64,000 nucleotides of DNA from Streptomyces antibioticus (GTDB lineage: Bacteria > Actinomycetota > Actinomycetes > Streptomycetales > Streptomycetaceae). Shown one piece after another: positions 52,227 to 62,171 of this stretch. The notes below the pieces were generated by a model. It was given only the letters and a program-made list of their open reading frames with translations. It was not told the origin of the DNA and did not search any database. The position numbers and the translations under genes were made by a program. The first letter of the stretch is position 1, and the number at the start of each line of letters is the position of its first letter. The stretch is taken from positions 965,568-1,029,567 of the forward strand of contig NZ_KQ948424.1 in the NCBI RefSeq assembly GCF_001514065.1, given 5' to 3'.

Positions 52227-53633
52227 ATGACGACTGCTCCCGCCGACTCCTCCGGCACCCTCGCCCCCGCGTACGGTGACAAGGTCATCGCCGTCGAGAC
52301 GGCGGGCTCCGAGCCCATCCCGGACGCCGAACGCCATGGCTCACCGCTCCAGCTGCTGTGGACCTGGGCCTCCCCGAACATCGAGTTCGCGACCGTCTTC
52401 ATCGGTGTGATCTCGGTGCTGTTCTTCGGCCTGAGCTTCTGGCAGGCCACCGCGGCCATCGTCCTGGGCACGGCCGTCGGCGCGATCACCCAGGGCTTCC
52501 TCTCCCTGGACGGTCCGCGCTTCGGCGTCCCGCAGATGGTGATCGGCCGGTTCTCCTTCGGCTACTTCGGCAACATCCTGCCGTCCGCGGCCAACGGCCT
52601 GATCGCGGGCGTGGGCTGGTTCGCGGTGAACAGCGTGAGCGCGGCCTTCGCCCTGAACACGCTGACCGGGCTGCGTCCGCTGCCTTCCCTGCTGCTCGTG
52701 GTCGTGGCCGAGATCGTGATCGGCTTCATCGGCCACAACTTCGTGCACACCTTCGAGAAGTACGCGTTCCCGGCACTCGCCGTGATCTTCCTTCTCGCCG
52801 GCGTGTGGACCTTCAAGGACGCGGACCTCGGCGGTGGCGGCACGGGCGGCGGCATCGGCGGGTTCCTGCTCGCGTTCAGCGCGGCCTGGGGCTACGCGGC
52901 CGGCTGGAACCCGTACGCCTCGGACTACTCCCGCTACCTGCCGCGCACCGCGAACAAGCTGAGGACGATCGTCTACCCGGCGGTCGGTCTGTTCGTGTCC
53001 GTCGCCCTGGTGGCGGTCATCGGCGCGGCCTCGGCGACGATCGTGGCGCCGAAGGACGCCACCCCGACGGCGGCCTTCACCGGTCATCTCCCGGGCTGGC
53101 TGGGTGACTTGGTGCTCCTCGCCATCATCCTCGGCGCCATCTCGGCGAACGCGCTCAACATCTACTCGGGCGCGATCTCCATCGCCTCCTTCGGCCTGAA
53201 GCTCCCGACGTGGCTGAGCCGCAGCGTGCTGGTCGTGGTGTCCGGTGTGGCCGGTACGGCGGCGGCGTGGGCCTCGCTCGACGACGCGGGGTCGGCGTAC
53301 GAGGCGTTCCTGCTGGTGATCGCGTACTGGGTGGCGCCGTGGCTGGGCGTCGTCCTGGTGGAGCGGTGGCTCCAGTCCCGCACGGCCACGGACGAGGAGC
53401 TCACCGCCCGCCTGAGCGACCGTTCCGTCACCAACTGGCCGGGGCTGGCGGCTCTGTTGATCGGCGTCGCGGTGTCCGTGCCGCTCTTCTCCAACCAGGA
53501 GGACTTCGTCGGCTACGTCCCGAAGCACTGGCCGTCCTTCGGCGACATCACGCCGGTGGTCGGGTTCGTGGTGAGCGCGGGGCTGTACGCGGTGCTCCGG
53601 CGGGCGAAGGCGCCTCAGCCCTCGGCCGGGTAG
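52227..53633 (+). CDS. NCS1 permease (cytosine/purine/allantoin family)
   Basis: 468 aa with about twelve membrane helices; family features F-G-V-P-Q-M-V near the second segment and N-P-Y-A-S-D-Y-S-R-Y. Imports nucleobases or related compounds. It lies 6 kb from a cytosine deaminase gene (59594), so cytosine uptake is a fair guess. Its last 19 bp overlap the convergent gene. Confidence 0.92.
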   Translation: MTTAPADSSGTLAPAYGDKVIAVETAGSEPIPDAERHGSPLQLLWTWASPNIEFATVFIGVISVLFFGLSFWQATAAIVLGTAVGAITQGFLSLDGPRFGVPQMVIGRFSFGYFGNILPSAANGLIAGVGWFAVNSVSAAFALNTLTGLRPLPSLLLVVVAEIVIGFIGHNFVHTFEKYAFPALAVIFLLAGVWTFKDADLGGGGTGGGIGGFLLAFSAAWGYAAGWNPYASDYSRYLPRTANKLRTIVYPAVGLFVSVALVAVIGAASATIVAPKDATPTAAFTGHLPGWLGDLVLLAIILGAISANALNIYSGAISIASFGLKLPTWLSRSVLVVVSGVAGTAAAWASLDDAGSAYEAFLLVIAYWVAPWLGVVLVERWLQSRTATDEELTARLSDRSVTNWPGLAALLIGVAVSVPLFSNQEDFVGYVPKHWPSFGDITPVVGFVVSAGLYAVLRRAKAPQPSAG

Positions 53634-54262
53634 AACTGGTCGACGTACTCCACCTTGATGTACCGGGGGCCGAACTCCTTCTCGATGAGGGGTTCGGCCT
53701 TCTTCGGGTCGTCGACCCCGACATGCACGAACCCCCGCTCGTCGACCCCGACTTGCCGCATCACGAAGGTGCCGTCCCAGCGGGTCATGTCCTCGCTGAT
53801 CCGCTCGGCGAGGGTGTCGAGGGTCCGGAAATCGACATCAGCGGGGTGCAGCCGCAGCTTCACGCCCTTCTCGGCGGCGTCGCAGGCGGCCGCGTCGAAG
53901 CCGTCGGAGGGGATGCGCCAGACATCGGCGGCGTTCGCGTCCTCGTCGGCGGCCATGCCGGTGTAGACGTCGGCGAACCTGCCCGCGGCGAGCTTGTCGA
54001 TGCGGGCGAGGGTGCGGTTGAGGGGGCTGTCGTCGGGGGCGCCGCCGTCCGGGGCGCCCGACCGGGTGCCGACGCACCAGTCCTCGGCCGGGGGCGACGG
54101 GGAGGTGCTCGCGGCGACGTCCACTGCCGGGAGTGACGGCGAGGTGCTCGCGGCGACGTACACGTCCGCGTGCCCGGTGTCCGACGCGTCCACGTGCAGG
54201 GCCGCCCCCACCACCACACCGGCGGTGGCCACGGCCGCCAGGATCCAGCTCCGGTTCCTCAT
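53615..54262 (-). CDS. Exported or anchored protein of unknown function
   Basis: 215 aa. Signal-anchor (about 5-24), then a linker with V-A-A-S-T-S-P-S twice, and a C-terminal domain from about 65 that includes W-C-V-G-T-R and G-F-V-H-V-G-V-D-D-P-K-K. No family recognised. A ribosome site is not clear; ATG 54262 is chosen because the anchor follows it. Confidence 0.7.
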   Translation of the reverse strand: MRNRSWILAAVATAGVVVGAALHVDASDTGHADVYVAASTSPSLPAVDVAASTSPSPPAEDWCVGTRSGAPDGGAPDDSPLNRTLARIDKLAAGRFADVYTGMAADEDANAADVWRIPSDGFDAAACDAAEKGVKLRLHPADVDFRTLDTLAERISEDMTRWDGTFVMRQVGVDERGFVHVGVDDPKKAEPLIEKEFGPRYIKVEYVDQFYPAEG

Positions 54263-54315
54263 ACGACTGTGACGCGGGAGCGGGCGCGGAGGTTCACCCT
54301 CGGCCGGGTTCGCTC

Positions 54316-54642
54316 TCAATCGCCCCGCAGCACCAGCTCCAGCAGCCCCGGGAACCGGGCGTCGAACTCCTCCCGCCGCAGCCGGTTGACCCGCCTGGGC
54401 CCCTCGTCCCGCTGCTCCACGAGCCCGGCCGCGCGCAGCACCGCGAAGTGGTGGCTCTTGGCCGCCTTGCCGACCGGCACGTCGAAGGTGCCGCAGCTGC
54501 GCGACCAGTCCTCGGAGGCGGCCAACTCCCTCACCAGCTGGACCCGTACGGGATCGGCGAGCGCGGCGAGCGCGGTGAGCACCGGGACGTCGTCGGGGTG
54601 GGTGTGCTCGGGGGCGGCCCGATGACTGGTACCGGTGGCCAT
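54316..54642 (-). CDS. ArsR-type helix-turn-helix regulator
   Basis: 108 aa. Winged helix with L-A-D-P-V-R-V-Q-L-V-R-E-L and a recognition helix G-K-A-A-K-S-H-H-F-A-V-L-R-A-A-G-L-V. ATG 54642 follows GGGAGG. No metal-binding Cys motif of classic ArsR sensors, so it probably senses oxidants or organic molecules. Divergent from a quinone oxidoreductase gene. Confidence 0.9.
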   Translation of the reverse strand: MATGTSHRAAPEHTHPDDVPVLTALAALADPVRVQLVRELAASEDWSRSCGTFDVPVGKAAKSHHFAVLRAAGLVEQRDEGPRRVNRLRREEFDARFPGLLELVLRGD

Positions 54643-54664
54643 GTCGTCCTCCCGATGGCGCTTG

Positions 54665-54716
54665 CGAGTGTTCGATGAAAACCATACAGTCACGAGTGTT
54701 CGCTTCTCATTGAACA
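54665..54716. promoter_or_regulatory. Repeated operator between arsR-type and oxidoreductase genes
   Basis: CGAGTGTTCG occurs twice (54665-54674, 54693-54702), 28 bp apart on the same helix face, and the second overlaps an inverted repeat TGTTC-N10-GAACA (54697-54716). Fits binding by the neighbouring regulator. Confidence 0.55.
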
Positions 54717-54746
54717 GTCCGAGCGGTCCAGAACGGGGTGTGCGGC

Positions 54747-55718
54747 ATGCGCGCGATCGAGTTCCAGGAGTACGGCGATCCCGAGGTCCTCAAGGTCGTC
54801 GAGGCGGAGGTCCCCGAGCCCGGCCCGGGGCAGGTGAGCGTCGACGTGGCCTACGCCGGGATCAACTTCGCCGACCTCAAGGCACGGGAGACGGGATACC
54901 GGGTGCCGCGGCTGCCGTTCGTGCCCGGTCTGGAGGTCTCCGGGCGGGTCCGGGCACTGGGCGCGGGGGTCAGCGGCCTGACCGTCGGCCAGGAGGTCAC
55001 CGCGCTGACCGAGGGCGGCGCCTACGCGGACGTGGCCGTGGCGGAGGCGGCGCGGGTCTTCCCGGTCCCGTCCGGCGTCGACCTGCGCACCGCCGCCACC
55101 CTCCCCACCGTCCTGCCGACGGCGTACGCCCTCATCCACTCCGTGGGCCGGCTCCAGCCCGGCGAGACCGTACTCGTGCAGGGCGCGGCGGGCGGTGTCG
55201 GCACGGCGCTCGGGCAGCTGGCGAAGGCCGCGGGCGGCACGGTGTACGGCGTGGTGTCGAGCGCCGCGAAGGCCGACTACGCGCGGGAGTACGGGTACGA
55301 CGAGGTCTTCGTCGGCGACTTCGAGAAGCCGGTGCGGGCGGCGACGGACGGCCGCGGGGTCGACCTCGTCCTGGACCCGGTCGGCGGCGACACCCTGCGC
55401 GCCGGCCTCGCCTCGCTCGCCGTCTTCGGACGCCTGGTCTCCTTCGGCAACGCGAGCGGGGCCGATGCGTGGAGCGTGGGGCAGCCCGAGCTGTATCCGC
55501 ACGGCGTCACGGTCGGCGGCTTCTCCATCCTCACCCTGGCCCAGACCGCCCCGGACGAGCTGCGGACGCTGGCCGAGCGGGCGTTCACGAAGGTCGTCGA
55601 CGGCACGGTCGGCCTGCCGGTCACCGCCGAGTTCGCCCTGGAGGAGGCGGCGGAGGCCCACCGGCTGATGGGGGCCCGGACGAGCACGGGGAAGCTGCTG
55701 CTGAGGATCGGCGGCTAG
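54747..55718 (+). CDS. Zinc-type alcohol dehydrogenase-like NADPH:quinone oxidoreductase
   Basis: 323 aa MDR protein: N-terminal GroES-like domain with G-I-N-F-A-D-L-K-A-R, and a nucleotide-binding motif G-A-A-G-G-V-G-T-A (about 150-158). No zinc ligands visible, as in quinone reductases. Divergent from the ArsR-type gene, an arrangement typical of electrophile or quinone response. Confidence 0.92.
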   Translation: MRAIEFQEYGDPEVLKVVEAEVPEPGPGQVSVDVAYAGINFADLKARETGYRVPRLPFVPGLEVSGRVRALGAGVSGLTVGQEVTALTEGGAYADVAVAEAARVFPVPSGVDLRTAATLPTVLPTAYALIHSVGRLQPGETVLVQGAAGGVGTALGQLAKAAGGTVYGVVSSAAKADYAREYGYDEVFVGDFEKPVRAATDGRGVDLVLDPVGGDTLRAGLASLAVFGRLVSFGNASGADAWSVGQPELYPHGVTVGGFSILTLAQTAPDELRTLAERAFTKVVDGTVGLPVTAEFALEEAAEAHRLMGARTSTGKLLLRIGG

Positions 55719-55730
55719 GACCGTCCGGCG

Positions 55731-56474
55731 TCACCGGGCGTACGACCCCAGGCCGACGAGGCAGTACACGTACTCGTTGATGGCCGTCCCGTTGAGGGTG
55801 TAGCGGTACGAGAAGGCGTACTCCGTCCGCGGGTTGGCGTTGCACCGGCTCATGTCGGAGCTGAAGGGGATCGTCTGGATCACCTGGTAGTGCGCGTCCG
55901 ACGCCGAGCAGTCGACCTCCTCGACGCCGTAGACCTCCTGGGCGGTCGTGGAGTCGGGGAGCGTGCCGTTGAGGCAGGTGCCGGAGGTGTAGGGGTCGGG
56001 GGCCTCGGTCTCGGTCGCCTCGGCGTACGGGTCGTCCGTGCCGTAGTCGTACGGGTCCTCGGAGTAGGGGTCGGCGGTGTAGGGGTCTGCGGAGTACGGG
56101 GCCTGTGTGTACGGCTCGTACGTCCCCGAGTACGAGGACAACGGCGAGCTGTACGCGCTGTACGAGCTGTACGGCGACGCGTCGTCCGCACTGTCCTCGC
56201 CGCTCCCGTCGGCGAGGACGGCGACGAGCACCACGAGTGCCGCGACCGCGAGGACCGCCACCCACTTCCCCGCGCCGCTGCCGCCCGACGCGCCCGCGGT
56301 GACCCGGACGCGCAGCAGCACCTCCTGCTGCCCGATCCACAGCCGTACGAGATCGCCGTCCCGCGCGGGCGGGATGCGGACCCGGACGGCACCCGAGGAC
56401 AGCGGCACGGTGACGATGGCACCGACTGCGGCCTGCTGCGGGGTCAGCGATATCGAGATCTCCTGTTGCGGCAC
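55731..56474 (-). CDS. Membrane protein with DnaJ_C-like N-terminal segment
   Basis: 247 aa. The first 55 residues (I-S-L-T-P-Q-Q-A-A-V-G, T-V-P-L-S-S-G-A-V-R-V-R-I-P-P, D-G-D-L-V-R-L) follow the strand pattern of the DnaJ C-terminal substrate-binding domain. A membrane helix (about 75-95) leads to a Ser/Tyr/Asp/Pro-rich spacer with repeated Y-[ST]-x-D-P units (about 100-155), then a Cys-containing end. GTG 56474 chosen for homology; the frame is open further. Function unknown. Confidence 0.7.
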   Translation of the reverse strand: MPQQEISISLTPQQAAVGAIVTVPLSSGAVRVRIPPARDGDLVRLWIGQQEVLLRVRVTAGASGGSGAGKWVAVLAVAALVVLVAVLADGSGEDSADDASPYSSYSAYSSPLSSYSGTYEPYTQAPYSADPYTADPYSEDPYDYGTDDPYAEATETEAPDPYTSGTCLNGTLPDSTTAQEVYGVEEVDCSASDAHYQVIQTIPFSSDMSRCNANPRTEYAFSYRYTLNGTAINEYVYCLVGLGSYAR

Positions 56475-56593
56475 AGGACGAGTGTGGAGGGCGCACCCGA
56501 GCGCGCGTGGCCGAATGGGAGATTCTGCGCAGCCGGGCGAGCGGGCCCGAGGCCGGTCGCGGGAGAGTGACGGGGGCCACTCCAGCACGGGGT

Positions 56594-58083
<1,490 letters not shown>

Positions 58084-58131
58084 CGCGGTCGCTCGAAGGC
58101 CTTGCAGGCCTTGAACGCCTTGAACGCCTTG

Positions 58132-58163
58132 AGGCCGGTCTCCGAAAGGGGGCCGGCCTTTTC
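58132..58163 (+). terminator. Terminator after argG
   Basis: AGGCCGG pairs with CCGGCCT across an A-rich loop, followed by TTTTC. It lies 49 bp after the argG stop, before the convergent PucR gene. A run of three imperfect GCCTTGAAC units precedes it. Confidence 0.75.
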
Positions 58164-58185
58164 GGCGTCCGCAGCCCGTGCGCTG

Positions 58186-59475
58186 CTACGCCCCCTTCAG
58201 CGGCCCGAGCGCCGTCACCCTGCGCTGGACCACGGCCACCGGCCGCTCCCCCGCCCTGCCCCGGACCACCCGGTGCGCACACGCCGCCGCCAGCAACTCG
58301 CCCAGCAGATCCGGGTCGCCGACCTCAAGCCCCAGCAACGACTCGATCCGCTCCAGGCGTTGGTAGAGGGACTGCCGGCCGATGTGCAGCAGGGCCGCGG
58401 TGCGGGTCGGGGAGCAGCCGTTGCGGAGGTGGACCTCCAACGTCCGTACCAGGTCGCTGGCATGGACCGCCTCCCACTCCAGGAGCGGGCCCAGGGCGGC
58501 CTGGACCATCCCCGCGAGGCGTTCCCGGTTGGCGTCCACACCGCCCCGGGTCAGCTCCCGCTCCAGGGCCAGGGCCCGCGACGAAGTCACCGACGGGCCG
58601 TCGGGGGCGGCCGGTTCGGCGGGCGGCACGGTCAGCGCCAGCTCCAGCGTCGTACGGGCCGCCCGCAGCGTGTCGCTCCAGCGCAGCCAGCCGCCGCCCG
58701 CGGCGACCGCGTGCCCCACGGCGACCGTGGACCCGGGTTCGGCGACGGCCCGGAAGGCGTCCTGGACGGCCCGTACCGGGTCGCCGGACCGGGTGCCGGG
58801 CAACGCCAGCAGCGCCAGGAGGTCCGCCGGGAACACCGCGCGCAACACCCCGGCCCCGCCGAGCTGCCGTACCGCCCGGTCCACCACGGCCGTGTCCCGG
58901 GCCCCGTGCACGGACACCCCGAGCAGCCGCGCGCCGGGGCCGGGGTGGAAGCCCGCGAGGGCGGCCCGCGCCTCGACCTCGGGCTGGTTCAGCGCCGCCC
59001 GGTCGGCGAGGTCGGCGAGCAGGGCGGCGGTGTGGTCGTCGCCCCAGGGCCGGACGACCGTGCGCCCCGACAGTCCACGGGCCACGATGGCCCGGTTGGC
59101 GGCCTCCGTGATCCGTACGAAGGGCACGACCCGGCGCAGGGCGAGCAGCGGCAGGCCGAGGCGGCGGGCCTCGTCGGTGACCTCGGCGGGCATGGCGGGC
59201 AGCGACCGCCCGACCTCCACCGCGAGCCCGGCCGCGCCCCGCGCCGCGAGCTCCCGGACGTACCGGCGGCGTACCTCCTCGTCGGCGTCCGTGAGCCCGA
59301 AGCCGTTGGTGAGCAGCAGTTCACCGCCGTCGAGGAAGTTGGCGCCCTCGTAGACCTCGCTGGAGTGCACCCAGCGCACCGGCCGGTCCAGCCCCCCGGC
59401 GCCCGCGAGCAGCTCGGGTTCGCTGGCGCGGACGGGGTCGAGGGCCAGGATCTCGCGGAGGGTGAGTGCGGGCAT
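58186..59475 (-). CDS. PucR family transcriptional regulator
   Basis: 429 aa. N-terminal PucR domain (about 5-125), a GGDEF-like middle and a C-terminal helix-turn-helix (about 360-415, N-G-C-S-P-T-R-T-A-A-L-L-H-I-G-R). ATG 59475 follows GGAGG. Divergent from the deaminase/dioxygenase operon, which it likely controls; PucR regulates purine catabolism in Bacillus. Confidence 0.92.
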   Translation of the reverse strand: MPALTLREILALDPVRASEPELLAGAGGLDRPVRWVHSSEVYEGANFLDGGELLLTNGFGLTDADEEVRRRYVRELAARGAAGLAVEVGRSLPAMPAEVTDEARRLGLPLLALRRVVPFVRITEAANRAIVARGLSGRTVVRPWGDDHTAALLADLADRAALNQPEVEARAALAGFHPGPGARLLGVSVHGARDTAVVDRAVRQLGGAGVLRAVFPADLLALLALPGTRSGDPVRAVQDAFRAVAEPGSTVAVGHAVAAGGGWLRWSDTLRAARTTLELALTVPPAEPAAPDGPSVTSSRALALERELTRGGVDANRERLAGMVQAALGPLLEWEAVHASDLVRTLEVHLRNGCSPTRTAALLHIGRQSLYQRLERIESLLGLEVGDPDLLGELLAAACAHRVVRGRAGERPVAVVQRRVTALGPLKGA

Positions 59476-59593
59476 GCGCGCCTCCCGACGGTTGTCCGGC
59501 TGTGGGCCGCCCGACAGTTCGTCCGGCCACGGGCTGCCCGGAGAGTACTTTCCGCACGTTGCCCTCGTGTTTCGGCCACAGCAGAGTGGACGC

Positions 59594-60043
59594 ATGGATC
59601 AGGTTCAGGCACATACCTGGCTGGCGGCCGCCGTCGCCGAGGCCCGCGCCGGTCTCGCCGAGGGCGGCATCCCGATCGGCGCCGCACTCTACGGCGCCGA
59701 CGGCACCCTCCTCGGCCGGGGCCACAATCTCCGCGTCCAGGACGACGACCCGTCGATGCACGCGGAGACGGCGGCGTTCCGCGCGGCGGGCAGACAGCGC
59801 ACCTACCGGGGCACGACGATGGTCACGACCCTCTCTCCCTGCTGGTACTGCTCCGGCCTGGTCCGGCAGTTCGGCATCTCGCGGGTGGTGGTCGGCGAGG
59901 CGGCCACCTTCCACGGCGGACACGACTGGCTGGCCGAGCACGGCGTGGAGATCGTGCTCCTGGACGACCCCGAGTGCATCGCGATGATGCGCGACTTCAT
60001 CGACAAGAACCCGGCTCTCTGGAACGAGGACATCGGTGTCTGA
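59594..60043 (+). CDS. Fungal-type cytosine deaminase
   Basis: 149 aa, zinc hydrolase of the CDA fold. H56-A-E58 and P-C83-x2-C86 bind zinc and catalyse. The whole C-terminal half (V-V-V-G-E-x-x-x-F, D-F-I-D-K-N-P-x-x-W-x-E-D-I-G) matches yeast Fcy1 rather than bacterial CodA, so the likely reaction is cytosine to uracil. Overlaps the dioxygenase gene by 8 bp. Confidence 0.88.
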   Translation: MDQVQAHTWLAAAVAEARAGLAEGGIPIGAALYGADGTLLGRGHNLRVQDDDPSMHAETAAFRAAGRQRTYRGTTMVTTLSPCWYCSGLVRQFGISRVVVGEAATFHGGHDWLAEHGVEIVLLDDPECIAMMRDFIDKNPALWNEDIGV

Positions 60044-61001
60044 CCCCCGTATCCCCACGATCGACCTCAGGCCCTGGCTCGACGGCGACCCCGAGACCCG
60101 CGCCGCGATCGCCCGCACCGTGGACGAGGCCCTCCAGACGGCCGGCTTCCTGCTCGTCACGGGCCATGGCGTGGACCCCGCCCTGCGGGCCGCCATCCGC
60201 GAGGCCGCGCGCACCTTCTTCCGGCTTCCCGCCGACGTCAAGCAGGCGTACGAGGCGAAGGTCGGCGGCCGCGGCTGGCTCGGCCCCGGAGCGGAGGCCA
60301 ACGGCTACTCCGAGGGCACCGAGACCCCGCCGGACCTGAAGGAGTCCCTCACCTTCGCGACCCACGAGCCCTTCGAGGACCCGGTGGTCAACGCGGAGTG
60401 GTACGCGCCGAACGTCTGGCCCGAGGAGGTGCCGGAGCTGCGGACGCTGTGCGAGGAGTACCTGGGGAAGATGGCCGACCTGGAGAAGGAGCTGCTCTCG
60501 CTGCTCGGCGAGGCCCTCGGCCTGGAGGCGGACTTCTTCTCCCGGCACATGGACCACCCGACCTACGGCTTCAACATCAACTGGTACCCGGGGACCGAGG
60601 TCCTCGGCGAGCCGGAGCCCGGCCAGTTCCGCATCGGCCCGCACACCGACTTCGGCACGGTGACGATCCTCGACCGGCAGGCGGGCAAGGGCGGACTTCA
60701 GGTCTGGACGGACGCCGGCGGCTGGGAGGACGCGCCCTTCGACCCGGCCGCCTTCACCATCAACATCGGTGACCTGATGGCCCGCTGGACGGGCGACCGC
60801 TGGCGCTCCGGCCGGCACCGCGTCCTGCCGCCGCCCGCGGACGCGCCCGCCGAGGAGCTCATGTCCCTGGTCTACTTCGGCGAGTGCACCCCGGGCACCC
60901 GGGTGGAGTCGGTCCCGGCGCCGATCGGACGGGTGGCGTACGAACCGGTGGACTCGCATGTGTACCTGCGGGCCCAGCTGGACTCGATCACGGTCGACTG
61001 A
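60036..61001 (+). CDS. Fe(II)/2-oxoglutarate dioxygenase, IPNS-like
   Basis: 321 aa of the isopenicillin N synthase/flavanone hydroxylase family. Iron triad H203-x-D205 and H261, followed by R-V-L-P-P, inside the jelly-roll; N-terminal G-F-L-L-V-T-G-H-G motif. GTG start within the deaminase gene. It presumably oxidises a nucleobase or related molecule in the same pathway; substrate unknown. Confidence 0.92.
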   Translation: MSDPRIPTIDLRPWLDGDPETRAAIARTVDEALQTAGFLLVTGHGVDPALRAAIREAARTFFRLPADVKQAYEAKVGGRGWLGPGAEANGYSEGTETPPDLKESLTFATHEPFEDPVVNAEWYAPNVWPEEVPELRTLCEEYLGKMADLEKELLSLLGEALGLEADFFSRHMDHPTYGFNINWYPGTEVLGEPEPGQFRIGPHTDFGTVTILDRQAGKGGLQVWTDAGGWEDAPFDPAAFTINIGDLMARWTGDRWRSGRHRVLPPPADAPAEELMSLVYFGECTPGTRVESVPAPIGRVAYEPVDSHVYLRAQLDSITVD

Positions 61002-61019
61002 GCTCGCGTCACCAAGCCC

Positions 61020-61061
61020 GAGGGCCGGTTCCCATGACCTGAGTCACGGGAACCGGCCCTC
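61020..61061. terminator. Bidirectional terminator between convergent genes
   Basis: Perfect 14-bp arms GAGGGCCGGTTCCC and GGGAACCGGCCCTC with a 14-base loop, between the dioxygenase and ccsB ends. Confidence 0.9.
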
Positions 61062-61073
61062 GGTGCAGGCAGG

Positions 61074-62171
61074 TCACACGCCGGCGTACGAGTGCTTGCC
61101 GGAGACGAAGATGTTCACGCCGTAGTAGTTGAACAGCCAGCAGCCGAAGGCGATCAGGGCCAGGTAGGCGGCCTTGCGGCCCTTCCAGCCGGCCGTGGCG
61201 CGGGCGTGCAGGTAGCAGGCGTAGGCGACCCAGGTGATGAAGGCCCAGGTCTCCTTGGGGTCCCAGCCCCAGTAGCGGCCCCACGCGTCGCCGGCCCAGA
61301 TGGCGCCCGCGATGATCGTGAACGTCCACAGCGGGAAGACGGCCGCGTTGACGCGGTAGGAGAACTTGTCGAGCGAGGACGAGGCGGGCAGCCGCTCCAG
61401 GAAGGACGTGGCGAACTTGCCGGGCTTGCCGCCGGCCGCGAGCTTGCTCTCGTAGGAGTCCTTGAACAGGTACAGGATCGTGGTGACCGCGCCCACGTAG
61501 AAGACCGCGCCGCACAGGATCGCCGTGGAGACGTGGATGTACAGCCAGTACGAGTGGAGGGCGGGAACCAACTGGTCGCTGGCGGTGTACAAGACGGTGA
61601 CGGCGATACCGAGATCGAGGAGGACCGAGGTGATGAGGAACAGGCCCATCCAGCGCACGTTCTTCTTCAGCGCCAGCAGCGAGAGGTACACGCCGACGGC
61701 CACCGTGGAGAAGGTGATGTTGAACTCGTACATGTTGCCCCAGGGCGCCCGCTCCACCGAGGCCGCGCGGGCGATGACCCCGGCGAGCTCGATGAGGAAG
61801 GCGAGCACCGTGAGGGACACGGCGATACGCCCGTAGAGGTCACCCTGCTCGTCCCCACCGTGCGCCCCGGGCCCGTCCGGCACGTCGCGCTGCCCGGCGG
61901 CCGCCCGGACGACGACCTTCGGCCGCTCCAGTACGGCGGTGGAGCCGCCCTTCTTCACCGTGACCGCCGGCGCCTTGCGCTCCGCCGGGTCGGCCGTCAG
62001 CGCGGCGGCCGTGCGGCCGATCTTGCTGCGGCTGCCGAAGATCCATTCGGTGATGTAGGCGAAGAAGGCCAGCGTGTAGACGGCCATCGCGGAGTAGATC
62101 AGCGTGTTGCTGAGGTTCGCGAGATGTTCGTTGGTGGCGGCGGCCAGATCCGTCGCGGCGGCGAGAGTCAC
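61074..62171 (-). CDS. ccsB: Cytochrome c biogenesis protein CcsB
   Basis: 365 aa. Membrane heme-handling subunit of system II. Heme-binding WWD segment W-G-R-Y-W-G-W-D-P-K-E-T-W-A-F near the C-terminus, several conserved His-bearing helices. GTG 62171 overlaps the resB stop (GTGA). Confidence 0.94.
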   Translation of the reverse strand: MTLAAATDLAAATNEHLANLSNTLIYSAMAVYTLAFFAYITEWIFGSRSKIGRTAAALTADPAERKAPAVTVKKGGSTAVLERPKVVVRAAAGQRDVPDGPGAHGGDEQGDLYGRIAVSLTVLAFLIELAGVIARAASVERAPWGNMYEFNITFSTVAVGVYLSLLALKKNVRWMGLFLITSVLLDLGIAVTVLYTASDQLVPALHSYWLYIHVSTAILCGAVFYVGAVTTILYLFKDSYESKLAAGGKPGKFATSFLERLPASSSLDKFSYRVNAAVFPLWTFTIIAGAIWAGDAWGRYWGWDPKETWAFITWVAYACYLHARATAGWKGRKAAYLALIAFGCWLFNYYGVNIFVSGKHSYAGV

